64,000 bases of DNA from an uncultured Flavobacteriaceae bacterium (lineage in GTDB: Bacteria; Bacteroidota; Bacteroidia; Flavobacteriales; Flavobacteriaceae): the NCBI GenBank assembly GCA_947497145.1, contig CANMFQ010000014.1, forward strand, positions 62,001 to 126,000. The letters run 5' to 3'. The notes below the pieces were generated by a model. The model saw only the letters and a list, made by a program, of their open reading frames with translations. It was not told the origin of the DNA and searched no databases. Position numbers and translations under genes: made by a program. Every line of letters starts with the position of its first letter. The first letter of the stretch is position 1. Below are positions 55,203 through 64,000 of this stretch, one piece after another.

Positions 55203-56405
55203 TTATTTCTGTATTATTTCATATTCTTTAGTGTTTATCTTTTTGTAATTAATAGCTGTGGTAGCCACAATGTTTTCTAATGTTTTATCAATTTCATTGT
55301 TCAAATCGAGCTTTCCACTAATTTTAATATGCTTTTTTAAAGAGTCTTCGATATTTATTCTCACATTATAGAACCGTTCTATTTTTTTAACAACACTTTC
55401 CAACGGCTCACTATTTACTTTCAAAATTCCGTCCATCCATGAGATAAAAGGATAGGTATCTACTTTTTTAATCTTAACAGCCTCATTTTTTTTGTTCCAA
55501 CTTGCAAGCTCACTAGGCTTCATAATAGTTCTTGCCAAAGTAGCGTTATTATTTGTCGTCTCTATATGTACTTCTCCGGTTATCAAAACCGTTGTCACCT
55601 GTTTATCAGATGAATAAGCCGATACATTAAATTCAGTACCTATAGCTTTAATATCCATATTAGAATTCATAGATTTTACTACAAACGGTTTTGACTTGTT
55701 AGTTTCTATTTCAAAAAACGCTTCCCCATCTAAATATACTTGTCGGCGAGTACCAATAAACTCTTCAGGAAAAGTAAGTTTACTGCCAGAATTAAGGTGC
55801 ACTGTTGAGCCATCAGACAAAGTGATTTTACTTCTTTTTCCATAAGGCACTATCAATTGATTCAAAGTTTCTATGATAGTTTCTTTCCTTGCTGATCTAT
55901 CTAGCGTATCACTTTCATTAACAACAACTGCCCCTGAACCCGAATATACTACGGTGGATGAATTATTTCTCACCACCACCTGTTCTCCTGAACCTAATAT
56001 TAATTGTGTTTCAGAAATAGTATCAAGAGACACTTTTGGTGTTCCTTGAAAAGCAGCTTGATCTTTTACTCTTCTACTAAAAAAATATAAGCTAGTAATA
56101 ACTACGATTCCTAATATTGCAGCATATTTGGTTGATTGCTTTATGAACTTATACAAGTTCAATGGTTTTTTTGCTTCATCTAATTTTTGTTCAATTCGCA
56201 AGAGAATTTCTTCTCTATCAGGTTTAGATAGCTTTAAATCCTTTGTTTTCAATACCAATAGAAAATCTTTCAGAAAATAGATAACCTCCTTTTCTTGTGG
56301 ATTTTTCTTCACGTATGCTTCCCAGTACTTGCTAATTTCTTCAGTTGGATTTAAAACCCATTCTAAGAAACTTTCATCTTCTATATATCTCAAATATGAA
56401 TTCAT
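55203..56405 (-). CDS. FecR family anti-sigma factor
   Basis: 400 residues. Cytoplasmic N-terminus (about 1-90), membrane helix at about 93-110 (AILGIVVITSLYFF), FecR domain (about 190-290: YGKRSKITLSDGSTVHLNSG, RQVYLDGEAFFEI) and DUF4974 at the C-terminus. Normally binds the STN domain of SusC and releases an ECF sigma factor encoded just upstream. Here no sigma gene is upstream; that place holds a transposase remnant. Confidence 0.93.
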   Translation of the reverse strand: MNSYLRYIEDESFLEWVLNPTEEISKYWEAYVKKNPQEKEVIYFLKDFLLVLKTKDLKLSKPDREEILLRIEQKLDEAKKPLNLYKFIKQSTKYAAILGIVVITSLYFFSRRVKDQAAFQGTPKVSLDTISETQLILGSGEQVVVRNNSSTVVYSGSGAVVVNESDTLDRSARKETIIETLNQLIVPYGKRSKITLSDGSTVHLNSGSKLTFPEEFIGTRRQVYLDGEAFFEIETNKSKPFVVKSMNSNMDIKAIGTEFNVSAYSSDKQVTTVLITGEVHIETTNNNATLARTIMKPSELASWNKKNEAVKIKKVDTYPFISWMDGILKVNSEPLESVVKKIERFYNVRINIEDSLKKHIKISGKLDLNNEIDKTLENIVATTAINYKKINTKEYEIIQK

Positions 56406-56704
56406 AGTATTACAACTCTACTTAATAGTGGCATAAATTTTAATTTTGTGGACATTTTTTTAAACTTTTTTTTAAAAAAAATAAAATCAACACCATAAGT
56501 AACTTATTTTCAATTAATTAAAGAAAATAAATTTCAATAAAAAAATGACAACTACTATAACGTACCTAGTTATTTTGTTTGATTAATTGAGACTAAAATT
56601 GACTTTTGTAATAATTGCACAATTAAAGAAACAAGTTTATTTATATGAAAAAATCCCTCACAGCACATAGCGATGGAGTTTCTAATAGAATTCTAATATG
56701 TATT

Positions 56705-57158
56705 GTTAGAGGCCGAAGTTACGATGCAAGAAAAAGAACGTTATCACTGCTGTAAAGCTTACAGAGGATGGTAAAGTCAGGAGACTATATGCTATGAAAA
56801 TAGATGATTTTTCAGCATAGTCTTTACAGTACATATTTATAATCACATTAGTCGTGAAGCTAATATTACAAAACACCAATGGAGCGGATATAGACCCGTA
56901 GTGAAGGTATAGAACATAACTCAGGTACCTGGCAATAATGGGTTAAATTTTAAAGCACTCCACACCAGTATACATCACGTTAAATCTTAGATTAGAACAA
57001 CATACTCTTGAGTGAGTCATGACAATATCAATAGCTATTTTCTCGAATTTTCTTTTAGAACAAACAGGTCACAAAGCAAACCCACAATCTTCACTAATCT
57101 GATAACAAAAATGGCGTACGGAGATAAAATATATCAAACAGAATTGATGAGCAAATAA
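56705..57158 (+). mobile_element. Decayed transposase remnant, IS1595/ISXO2-type, C-terminal part
   Basis: Conceptual pieces in consecutive frames: VRGRSYDARKRTLSL, then AVKLTEDGKVRRLYAMKIDD, SLQYIF, NHISREANITKHQWSGYRPV, NFKALHTSIHHVKS, IRTTYS, then NINSYFLEFSFRTNRSQSK and TNLITKMAYGDKIY ending TAA at 57156-57158. These follow the usual order of the catalytic half of IS1595-type transposases. At least two frameshifts and several in-frame stops interrupt it, and the Asp expected in the TTDxWxGY motif is His. The N-terminal zinc region and terminal repeats were not found. The 56406-56704 stretch holds no gene. Confidence 0.75.
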
Positions 57159-57228
57159 CTACTGACCTCTATATTTTTATCATATTAAACAAAGAAAATT
57201 AAATATTTTTACGCTGGCATTCAAGTGC

Positions 57229-57720
57229 TTAGTTGGCTTTTTTAAAAAATATTTTTGTAGCTAGTGCTTCACTTCCATCAATAGTAATCATCTGCGATAT
57301 AATAGAAGCATACACCGAATCTGTTTTAATTTCGTTATCCTGTTCAATATCATAATACAATTTCAATTCTTTAACAGTATCTGAAACATGTTTTACAACA
57401 CCTATTTGACGAATATTTTTCACTGATATAGCCGCTACACCGTTGGTATCAACCAAAGAAACATCAGACAACGCCTTCAGCTGTTTACCTATCTCCTCTT
57501 TAAATGCTGGATGCGCTTTTTTTAGTTGTACTAACTCAAAATAGGTCGTTAGTTTTTGTGTCGCTAATTGTGTCAAACTAAGCTTTCGGGCAGCGATCAT
57601 TTCTTCGTATGCACCATTATTTTCTATAGATAGATCATGTTCGTTATGCATCTCTTTAGAAACCTCATTTGCACAAGAAAAACTCAACAATACTAAGACC
57701 AGCCATTTGTAATTTCTCAT
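57229..57720 (-). CDS. Putative lipoprotein of unknown function
   Basis: 163 residues; lipobox SFSC at Cys16. The rest has no family I recognise: a helical N-terminal half (RKLSLTQLATQKLTTYFELV) and a beta-type C-terminal half (KELKLYYDIEQ, ATKIFFKKA). The start overlaps the end of the upstream gene by 4 bases (ATGA), so the two are translationally coupled and may act together. Confidence 0.6.
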   Translation of the reverse strand: MRNYKWLVLVLLSFSCANEVSKEMHNEHDLSIENNGAYEEMIAARKLSLTQLATQKLTTYFELVQLKKAHPAFKEEIGKQLKALSDVSLVDTNGVAAISVKNIRQIGVVKHVSDTVKELKLYYDIEQDNEIKTDSVYASIISQMITIDGSEALATKIFFKKAN

Positions 57721-58622
57721 AGCATTATGAATTTAAGTTTTACAATCTTTCCGTCTTTCAAAGTCCGATCTAGAATTTTTACACGGCGCAAACCACTTGT
57801 TGGTATAGTGAGCATTCGCACAAAGTCTTCTTTACTAAAAACCTCAACTCCTATCGTATTGCTATGAAACTGATAAATTATTGCCTCATCAGCAATGAGC
57901 TCATTTAATTGCGCTTTGTGCTTTTTAAAATCGTTACTATTTCCCTCAGCATAGTATTTCAGCATTAAAGCATAATCATCTGTAGCAAGGGGTACTAGCT
58001 GATGCTCATTGGTGTCAATATAACGAACAATAGTATCTGTTTTATAATACGGAGACTTCACCACAAAGGTGATATATTCAGCATTAGTGGTATACGAAAA
58101 ACATCCTAAACTATCCGTTTTTAATTCTATTGCCGATTCTTTAGTACTAATGATTTTAATATTAACAGCATCGGTAATAGGCGTGTGTTGTAGGTCATCA
58201 ACAAAACAAAATTTAAATTCATTTTTTGTATTCGTAAAAAGCCAAAGTAAGCATATTAGCGAAACTAAAGCTAAAACAACAAATTGAAAACTTTTTGTTT
58301 TGGTCTTCCCTTGTAGTTTAAGGGTATGCTCTTTTTTAAAAGCCGCCCAATTACGAAAACCTACATATTGACTCAACATATTGAGCATATCTATTCGAGG
58401 TAATTTACTGGCTTCTTTTTTACAGTAGGTATAAAACCATTTTTCACTCACTCTGGCTTTTACTTTTGCAAACAAATCTTCTTGAAACAAAACAATTTCC
58501 TCCCCCTTCCATTCTTCAATAGCAGCAGGAGCAGTATGATTCTTTAAAAAAGTAGTAGCAATAGCACTTTTTAAAAGATTAAAATAAAATTGATCTTCTG
58601 AATTCAAATTATTGATTATCAA
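57717..58622 (-). CDS. Single-pass membrane protein of unknown function
   Basis: 301 residues. An N-terminal cytoplasmic region (1-110) contains LNMLSQYVGFRNWAAFKKEH, a short motif seen in many Bacteroidota membrane proteins. One membrane helix at about 112-130, then an extracytoplasmic part including a beta-rich segment. Function unknown; the layout (cytoplasmic helical head, TM, outside domain) fits a signal-transmitting protein. Coupled to the lipoprotein gene by a 4-base overlap and divergent from the DUF4349 gene. Confidence 0.6.
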   Translation of the reverse strand: MIINNLNSEDQFYFNLLKSAIATTFLKNHTAPAAIEEWKGEEIVLFQEDLFAKVKARVSEKWFYTYCKKEASKLPRIDMLNMLSQYVGFRNWAAFKKEHTLKLQGKTKTKSFQFVVLALVSLICLLWLFTNTKNEFKFCFVDDLQHTPITDAVNIKIISTKESAIELKTDSLGCFSYTTNAEYITFVVKSPYYKTDTIVRYIDTNEHQLVPLATDDYALMLKYYAEGNSNDFKKHKAQLNELIADEAIIYQFHSNTIGVEVFSKEDFVRMLTIPTSGLRRVKILDRTLKDGKIVKLKFIML

Positions 58623-58729
58623 TATTTTAATTATTGTAAAACACTATACAATTTAAATACAACTGGTTTACAAACGTTTTTTCGCCTCGCCTTGTAGGTT
58701 TGTTTTATAATTTTTAAAAATATAAAACT

Positions 58730-59590
58730 ATGAAAGTAAAAACGCTAAAAACCGTATTTAAAATTTTTCTTATCCATATTGTTTGTTTTTTAATAGTCTC
58801 ATGCCATCAAAATAATTTGAAAGAAAATGTAGCACTTTCGCCAATTTCACTAAACGATTCTCATAAAAGTACAACTAATGAGCTACAGGACACTAACCAA
58901 CCCAACGAAACTAGTTCGCAAAAACACTTAAAAATAATTACAACAGCTCAGGTAAGATACAAGGTAAAAAAGGTAAAAGCTGCTACAAAAATTATAAAAC
59001 AGCAGGTAACACAGCATCACGGATATATTTCAGATTTAAAGTTTGAAAACAATTTATACAAGCTAGAAAATCGATTTACTATCAAAATTCCACAACAACA
59101 TTTTGAAGCAATGATGGATTCCATTGTACAAGTAGCTGACTTTGTAGACTATGAAAACATTACTACAGAAGATGTTACAGCGCAGTATGTTGATATTCAA
59201 ACTAGACTCAAGACCAAACTTGAAGTAAAAGCTCGATATGAGGCAATACTACGTAAAAATGCAAAAACTGTTGAAGACATTTTGGCCACTGAAGAAAAGC
59301 TACGTGTTATACAAGAAGAAATAGAAGCTGCTCAAGGTAAAATCAACTATCTAAGTCACAAAGTAGCTTATAGTACTATTGAAATTGATTTGTATGAAAC
59401 TTTTGATTACGAGGAAGAACCTGAAAGCTACACCAAAACATTTTGGTCTAAATTAAAAGAAGGTGTACTTTTTGGAGGTCAATGTATAGAGACAATTTTT
59501 ATAGGTTTGATTTATATTTGGCCATTTTTAATTATCGGGGCAATCTTGCTATACAGTCGTAAATACAGAAAAAACAGGATTAAAAAATAA
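58730..59590 (+). CDS. DUF4349 membrane lipoprotein
   Basis: 286 residues. Lipobox IVSC at Cys25. DUF4349 domain spans about 65-275: AQVRYKVKKVKAATKIIKQ, FTIKIPQQHFEAMMDSI, ENITTEDVTAQYVDIQTRLK, a coiled coil (VEDILATEEKLRVIQEEIE) and VAYSTIEIDLYE. A C-terminal membrane helix (about 250-275) and basic tail anchor it. Cellular role unknown. Confidence 0.85.
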   Translation: MKVKTLKTVFKIFLIHIVCFLIVSCHQNNLKENVALSPISLNDSHKSTTNELQDTNQPNETSSQKHLKIITTAQVRYKVKKVKAATKIIKQQVTQHHGYISDLKFENNLYKLENRFTIKIPQQHFEAMMDSIVQVADFVDYENITTEDVTAQYVDIQTRLKTKLEVKARYEAILRKNAKTVEDILATEEKLRVIQEEIEAAQGKINYLSHKVAYSTIEIDLYETFDYEEEPESYTKTFWSKLKEGVLFGGQCIETIFIGLIYIWPFLIIGAILLYSRKYRKNRIKK

Positions 59591-59624
59591 ACTTTCGCTG
59601 TACACCCGTGTGCGTATTACTAGC

Positions 59625-59650
59625 GCCTCTTTTACTAAGAGGCTTTTTTC
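59625..59650 (+). terminator. Terminator after DUF4349, overlapping the MFS gene end
   Basis: GCCTCTT (59625-59631) with AAGAGGC (59637-59643), loop TTACT, then TTTTTTC. The 3' arm and T-run lie inside the last codons of the convergent MFS gene. Confidence 0.7.
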
Positions 59651-60972
59651 TTTGGCACCCGTAGTAACAACAGCATACCTATTAAAAAGAACACTAATAA
59701 AAAAAGAATGGCAAAACGCATGGTTTGAAAATGGTCAACGGCTGCAAAAATCATCATACCGATAACAATACCTATCTTTTCGGCAACATCATAAAAGCTA
59801 AAATAAGAGGTGGTATCTTCTGTTTCAGGTAAAAATTTTGAATAGGTCGAGCGCGCTAAAGCCTGTACACCACCCATAACTAAGCCTACCAAACTAGCTG
59901 CTATATAAAACTGCATAGGGGTAATCATGAAATAAGCGTAAACGCATAAACACAACCAAATAAAATTAACCACAATTAGGGTCTTTATATTTCCGTATAC
60001 CATAGAGGCTTTTGAGGTAATAAATGCCCCTCCAATAGCCACCAGTTGAATTACCAAAATACTGATAATTAATCCCGTTGTTTTTTCACTATCACTTGCC
60101 CAAGAAATTTCTTGTTCACCAAAATAAACGGCGACCAACATAATGGTTTGTACAGCCATACTAAACACAAAAAAGGCCTCTAAATAACGTTTCAACCGTA
60201 AATTGCTTTTTAGTTGTTTCCATACCAGCTTTAGTTCTTGAAACCCATTAAAAACGACTTGTTTGGTCACCTTATGCCCTGTAGAAACCCCCTTTGGCAA
60301 TACATAAAACGTATATTGACTAAAAATAGCCCACCATAAACCTACGGTAATAAAAGATACTTTCATGGCTTCAAACTTTGCCAAATTAAGTGCTGCTTCA
60401 GTTGTACCAATATCAAAACCAAACCATTGAGGTTTCATTACCATGGCTAGGTTGAGCAACAGCAAGAGTACACTTCCAAAATAGCCCAAAGCAAAACCCT
60501 TGGCGCTAATGGCGTCTTGTTGTTCTTCAAAGGCAATATCAGGTAAATAAGAGTTGTAAAAAACTAAACTCCCCCAATAGCCAAGTAACCCCATAAAATA
60601 AAAGAGCAGACTGGTGTGAATATGCTCTAAATCGAACCAATACAAACCCATACAGCCCGCACTACCGAGGTAGCAGAAAAATTTCATAAAATTCTTCTTA
60701 TTACCAACATAATCAGCGATACCCGATAAAATAGGAGAAAAAATAGCTACTACCAGAAACGTAAAAGCAGTAACAATTTCAATAAGCACTGTAGGCTTCA
60801 TTTCAAAACCAAAAGCAGTTACAAGCGCATCATCAGAGGTAAATAAAGCGGCATAAAAAATGGGAAATATCGAAGACGCAATAGTCAGTGTATACACTGA
60901 ATTAGCCCAATCATAAAAAGCCCAAGCATTTAATAGTTTTGCACTTCCCTTTTCTATAGTTGCTTTTACCAT
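59635..60972 (-). CDS. MFS transporter, UMF1-like
   Basis: 445 residues with about 12 membrane helices. N-terminal LNAWAFYDWANSVYTLTI is the hallmark of UMF1-type/Atg22-like transporters, followed by SPILSGIADYVGNKKNFM (MFS A-like loop) and a second-half GGVQALARSTYSKFLPE. An inner-membrane exporter or amino acid-type transporter; substrate unknown. Separated from the upstream M48 gene by a terminator. Confidence 0.87.
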   Translation of the reverse strand: MVKATIEKGSAKLLNAWAFYDWANSVYTLTIASSIFPIFYAALFTSDDALVTAFGFEMKPTVLIEIVTAFTFLVVAIFSPILSGIADYVGNKKNFMKFFCYLGSAGCMGLYWFDLEHIHTSLLFYFMGLLGYWGSLVFYNSYLPDIAFEEQQDAISAKGFALGYFGSVLLLLLNLAMVMKPQWFGFDIGTTEAALNLAKFEAMKVSFITVGLWWAIFSQYTFYVLPKGVSTGHKVTKQVVFNGFQELKLVWKQLKSNLRLKRYLEAFFVFSMAVQTIMLVAVYFGEQEISWASDSEKTTGLIISILVIQLVAIGGAFITSKASMVYGNIKTLIVVNFIWLCLCVYAYFMITPMQFYIAASLVGLVMGGVQALARSTYSKFLPETEDTTSYFSFYDVAEKIGIVIGMMIFAAVDHFQTMRFAILFLLVFFLIGMLLLLRVPKKKAS

Positions 60973-60982
60973 ACATCATAAA

Positions 60983-61012
60983 AAAACCGTCAACAAAATT
61001 ATTGACGGTTTT
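60983..61012. terminator. Bidirectional terminator between M48 and MFS genes
   Basis: 11-bp perfect stem AAAACCGTCAA (60983-60993) with TTGACGGTTTT (61002-61012), 8-base loop, A-run and TTTT flanks. Confidence 0.85.
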
Positions 61013-61137
61013 AAATATACAATTATTCTATTCGCTGACCACTTTATACCCAAATTTTTATGTCTTCTTAGTTGCCTTTAGCTCGGCAAAAAAAACGCAC
61101 CTAAAATTTGCACATTTTAAAATGGTTGGCTAAAAAT

Positions 61138-61947
61138 TTACTCAAATCTAGTAACTCCAAATTTCGCAGCTTCTTTTCTAGCTGATGGTGCCCATGCCGT
61201 TAAATTGGCAATTCTGGTATCATTTGAAGGGTGTGTACTCATAAACTCAGGTGGTGCTTGCCCCCCACTCTTTGCTTTCATACGTTTCCATAACTGAGCC
61301 GCTTCATCAGGATTATACCCAGCTATCGCCATAATCTGCAAGCCAATACGATCGGCTTCAGTTTCATGACTTCGACTGAATGGCAACATAACACCAAGGC
61401 TTGATCCTACACCGTACGCTTGATTAAACATATTTCTCTTTTTAGGATCTTTAATAGCCACATTACCGGCTACGGCACCCAATTGCTGCAGCGTACCTGC
61501 ACTCATTCGTTGTGCTCCATGATCAGCTAAAGCGTGAGCCACCTCATGCCCCATAACTACAGCAACACCCGTTTCTGTTTGGGTTATTGGCAATATTCCT
61601 GTGTAAAAAACAATTTTACCGCCAGGCATACACCAAGCATTTACCGTTTCGTCTTGTACCAAGTTGTACTCCCACTTATAATCCTTTAAATAACCTTGAT
61701 ACCCATTTGCGCTTAACCATCTTTCGGCAGCCTTTGAAATGCGCTGACCAACCTTGGTTATCATTCGCGCTTCAGCGGTGTTCTTTACTACTGCATTTTC
61801 ACTTAAAAATTGATCATACTGTGCAAAAGCAGTAGGAAAAATTTGTTGATTTCCGTAAAAGTTCAATATTTTTTTTCCTGTGAAAGGATTTGTCTTACAA
61901 GCAGTTACGCCTATAAAAATTGTTAGAATTAAAATTATTTTTCTCAT
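61138..61947 (-). CDS. M48 family metallopeptidase lipoprotein (BepA/YcaL-like)
   Basis: 269 residues. Lipobox VTAC at Cys17. Zinc site HEVAH (His134, Glu135, His138) with the third ligand Glu195 in SHETEADRIG; NAWCMPGGKIVFYTGIL is family typical. Likely a periplasmic protease facing the outer membrane, in quality control or peptidoglycan/outer membrane maintenance. Thirty-five bases separate it from the GH31 gene upstream, so both may share a transcript. Confidence 0.92.
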   Translation of the reverse strand: MRKIILILTIFIGVTACKTNPFTGKKILNFYGNQQIFPTAFAQYDQFLSENAVVKNTAEARMITKVGQRISKAAERWLSANGYQGYLKDYKWEYNLVQDETVNAWCMPGGKIVFYTGILPITQTETGVAVVMGHEVAHALADHGAQRMSAGTLQQLGAVAGNVAIKDPKKRNMFNQAYGVGSSLGVMLPFSRSHETEADRIGLQIMAIAGYNPDEAAQLWKRMKAKSGGQAPPEFMSTHPSNDTRIANLTAWAPSARKEAAKFGVTRFE

Positions 61948-61982
61948 CGTTAATGTGTTTAGTGAGGGTAAAATACAAAAAA

Positions 61983-64000
61983 TTATTTTCCCGTAATAAG
62001 CAAGGTAGTAAAGTTCTTATCTACTACAATAGAGTTATCCATACTACCCTTTATATCGTTTAGGTTCACTTCTTCATTATCAATCATTATGCCATCTATT
62101 TCAAAAGGCAATCCATGAAATTTAAATTCAAAAGTATCATAACTTGTAACGAAGGTTCCATCTTTATGTTGTTGAATAAACACTTGTTTTGGTTGTCCTT
62201 TGAGTTTAAACTTCCTCAGGCTATACCTTCCTTTGGTATAATCATAACCATCTTCTCCATCTTCATAAACGGTAGAATTTTCAATACCTTCTTTGTAATA
62301 GACATCTAAAATTAATTCCTCAATAACTTTTTCACCCACATATTGTTGCACAGGGTATTTAGGAATAATAGCGCCTTCTTTTATAAATAATGGGATCGTA
62401 TCAATATCTGCTTCTATCCATTTTTCTTTACCTCCCTCAACAACTTCATCGTTCCAGAAATTATACCATTTTCCTCGCGGAATATACATACGCCTACCTT
62501 GTGCATTGGGTTCTTGCACAGGACACACTAAAATTTGATTTCCAAAAATAAATTCATCGGTTCTAAAATGCGTTTGTGGGTCTTCTTGGTCAAACATTAC
62601 CAAAGACTTTAACATAGCAATACCGTTTTTAGAATACTCATAGAACATGGTGTACAAATACGGTAGTAATTGATACCTAAGTTCTATATATTTTCGAACA
62701 ATATCAGTAACATCACTATCAAAAGACCAAGGTTCTTGATCACCATGATCACCACTAGAGTGTACTCTACAAAAAGGGTGAAAGATACCCAATTGTACCC
62801 ATCTGGTAAACAACTCTCCGTTGGGCTGCTCTGCGAAACCACCAATATCTGATCCTACAAAAGAATAGCCACTCATACACATACGTTGCATTTGTACATT
62901 GGCAAGCCATAAATGCTCCCAAGTAGCCACATTATCACCCGTCCAAGTACAAGCATATCGTTGTGTACCTGCGTAGGCAGCTCTTGTTATAACAAACGGT
63001 CTTTTTGGGTAGCTATGTTTTTTTACTCCGTTGTAGGTAGCTCGTACCATTTGCATCCCATAAACATTGTGCGCCTTTCTATGCGTACTAGGGTTACCAT
63101 CATAATTATGTCGTGTATCTAAAGGTGCTGTTTTTGTAGGCACTTCCATTACGGCTGGTTCATTCATATCATTCCAAACCGCATGAACACCCATTTCAGC
63201 CATAAACTCCTTATACAATTCAGCCCACCAGGCACGCACTTTGGGGTTTGTAAAATCAGGGAAATGACATTTTCCAGGCCATACCTTACCGTGCATATAC
63301 GGCCCATCACCACGCTTACAGAAATAATCATTTTCCATAGCTTCTTTATAGACCCAATAATCACGATCAACCTTAATACCCGGATCAATCATTACTACGG
63401 TTTTAAAGCCATCTTCTTCCAGCTCACCAATCATACGTTTTGGATCTGGAAAATGGTTTTTATCCCAAGTAAAACAACGAAATCCATCCATATAGTCAAT
63501 ATCCAAATAAATGGCATCACAGGGTATTTGGAGGTCTCTAAATTTTTGGGCTATTTCTTTTACATTACTTTCAGGAAAATAACTCCATTTTGACTGCTGG
63601 TATCCCAGTGCCCATAGTGGAGGAAGCTCTGGTTTACCTGTTAAATCGGTATATAGCCGTACCACTTTAGACATATCAGGACCGTAGATAAAATAATAAT
63701 TCATTTCACCTCCGTCAGCCCAAAAACTCGTTATATTTCGTCGCTCGTGAGCGAAATCAAAATGTGTTTTAAAAGTGTTGTCAAAAAAGATTCCGTACGC
63801 CTTATTATCTGTCAATCCCACATAAAAAGGAATGGCTTTGTACAGCGGATCTTGATCTTTGCCATAAGCATATTGATCCGTTACCCAGTTGTGTAATCTT
63901 TTGCCTTTTAGATTTGAATGTGTCGCCTTATCACCCAAGCCATAAAAACTTTCTCCTGGCTGAGTAATTTTACTCATTTTGACGGTATTACCACCGTATT
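61983..64000 (-). CDS. Glycoside hydrolase family 31 alpha-glucosidase, 5' end cut by window edge
   Basis: The open frame runs from the stop at 61983 past the right edge; an in-frame Met at 63977 is internal, since codons before it (YGGNTVKM) fit the family. About 672 codons are visible of about 800. Counting from that Met: substrate region LGYQQSKWSYF (124-134), nucleophile Asp270 in WNDMNEP, acid/base Asp348 in TWTGDN, and SGYSFVGSDIGGF further on; the C-terminal beta domains follow. Cleaves alpha-glucosidic bonds. The N-terminal beta-sandwich start is missing, so the signal peptide cannot be judged. Confidence 0.93.
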   Translation of the reverse strand, partial: YGGNTVKMSKITQPGESFYGLGDKATHSNLKGKRLHNWVTDQYAYGKDQDPLYKAIPFYVGLTDNKAYGIFFDNTFKTHFDFAHERRNITSFWADGGEMNYYFIYGPDMSKVVRLYTDLTGKPELPPLWALGYQQSKWSYFPESNVKEIAQKFRDLQIPCDAIYLDIDYMDGFRCFTWDKNHFPDPKRMIGELEEDGFKTVVMIDPGIKVDRDYWVYKEAMENDYFCKRGDGPYMHGKVWPGKCHFPDFTNPKVRAWWAELYKEFMAEMGVHAVWNDMNEPAVMEVPTKTAPLDTRHNYDGNPSTHRKAHNVYGMQMVRATYNGVKKHSYPKRPFVITRAAYAGTQRYACTWTGDNVATWEHLWLANVQMQRMCMSGYSFVGSDIGGFAEQPNGELFTRWVQLGIFHPFCRVHSSGDHGDQEPWSFDSDVTDIVRKYIELRYQLLPYLYTMFYEYSKNGIAMLKSLVMFDQEDPQTHFRTDEFIFGNQILVCPVQEPNAQGRRMYIPRGKWYNFWNDEVVEGGKEKWIEADIDTIPLFIKEGAIIPKYPVQQYVGEKVIEELILDVYYKEGIENSTVYEDGEDGYDYTKGRYSLRKFKLKGQPKQVFIQQHKDGTFVTSYDTFEFKFHGLPFEIDGIMIDNEEVNLNDIKGSMDNSIVVDKNFTTLLITGK

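Noticed and set aside
45833-56405. Classical polysaccharide utilisation locus
   Set aside because: SusC and SusD are present but no glycoside hydrolase, polysaccharide lyase or sulfatase lies next to them; the GH31 gene is about 6 kb away, beyond unrelated genes.
1-64000. CRISPR arrays, rRNA genes, prophage, biosynthetic gene cluster
   Set aside because: No regularly spaced repeats, no rRNA sequence, no phage structural genes, and no clustered assembly-line enzymes were seen.

Overview
This is an AT-rich chromosomal window from a member of the Bacteroidota, most likely a marine-type Flavobacteriaceae. The evidence is a SusC/SusD pair with a FecR-type anti-sigma factor, a T9SS type A sorting domain, lipoproteins with an acid-rich stretch after the lipid-bearing Cys, promoters of the form TTTG-N19-TAnnTTTG, BshB1 (bacillithiol synthesis), a fused ResB/CcsA cytochrome c maturation protein, and a CarB without the C-terminal regulatory domain. 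The genus cannot be fixed from the sequence alone.

Layout. 1-2060: DUF255/thioredoxin-domain lipoprotein running off the left edge. 2270-2700: a small structured RNA candidate with its own promoter and terminator, then tRNA-His. 2906-8505: TPR histidine kinase, bshB1, a Cys/Met PLP enzyme and a MATE exporter with a foldable leader. 9056-13180: metzincin-like lipoprotein and the CcsBA fusion. 13442-16458: ECF sigma factor, small membrane protein and three DUF4252 proteins in one operon-like run. 16655-18914: a decayed immunity/toxin array with one intact gene and three broken pieces. 19311-22433: two tandem S41 peptidase lipoproteins. 22595-27800: B12 uptake, with btuB under a cobalamin riboswitch and divergent btuF-C-D-like genes that all start with TTG. 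28195-35142: lipocalin-like lipoprotein, rmuC, a small membrane protein, a thioesterase, and the oxidative pentose phosphate genes pgl, zwf and gnd. 35289-38850: a GIY-YIG gene broken by one stop, carB and rpmH. 39317-45744: envelope and housekeeping genes (DUF6263-like, lytic transglycosylase, mnmA, a nitronate monooxygenase-like enzyme). 45833-56405: a SusCD/FecR locus with a 1246-residue secreted protein joining FG-GAP/ASPIC repeats to a vanadium-haloperoxidase-like domain. 56705-57158: remnant of an IS1595-type transposase, where the sigma factor gene of the FecR system would be expected. 57229-64000: two unknown coupled genes, DUF4349, an MFS transporter, an M48 peptidase lipoprotein, and a GH31 alpha-glucosidase running off the right edge.

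How it works together. The B12 block is a complete outer-to-inner membrane import route. zwf, pgl and gnd form the NADPH-producing branch of the pentose phosphate pathway. The SusCD locus looks like an import/processing locus that has lost its sigma factor. The points most worth checking are the ASPIC-haloperoxidase fusion, the small RNA, the immunity-gene graveyard, and the leader upstream of the MATE gene.
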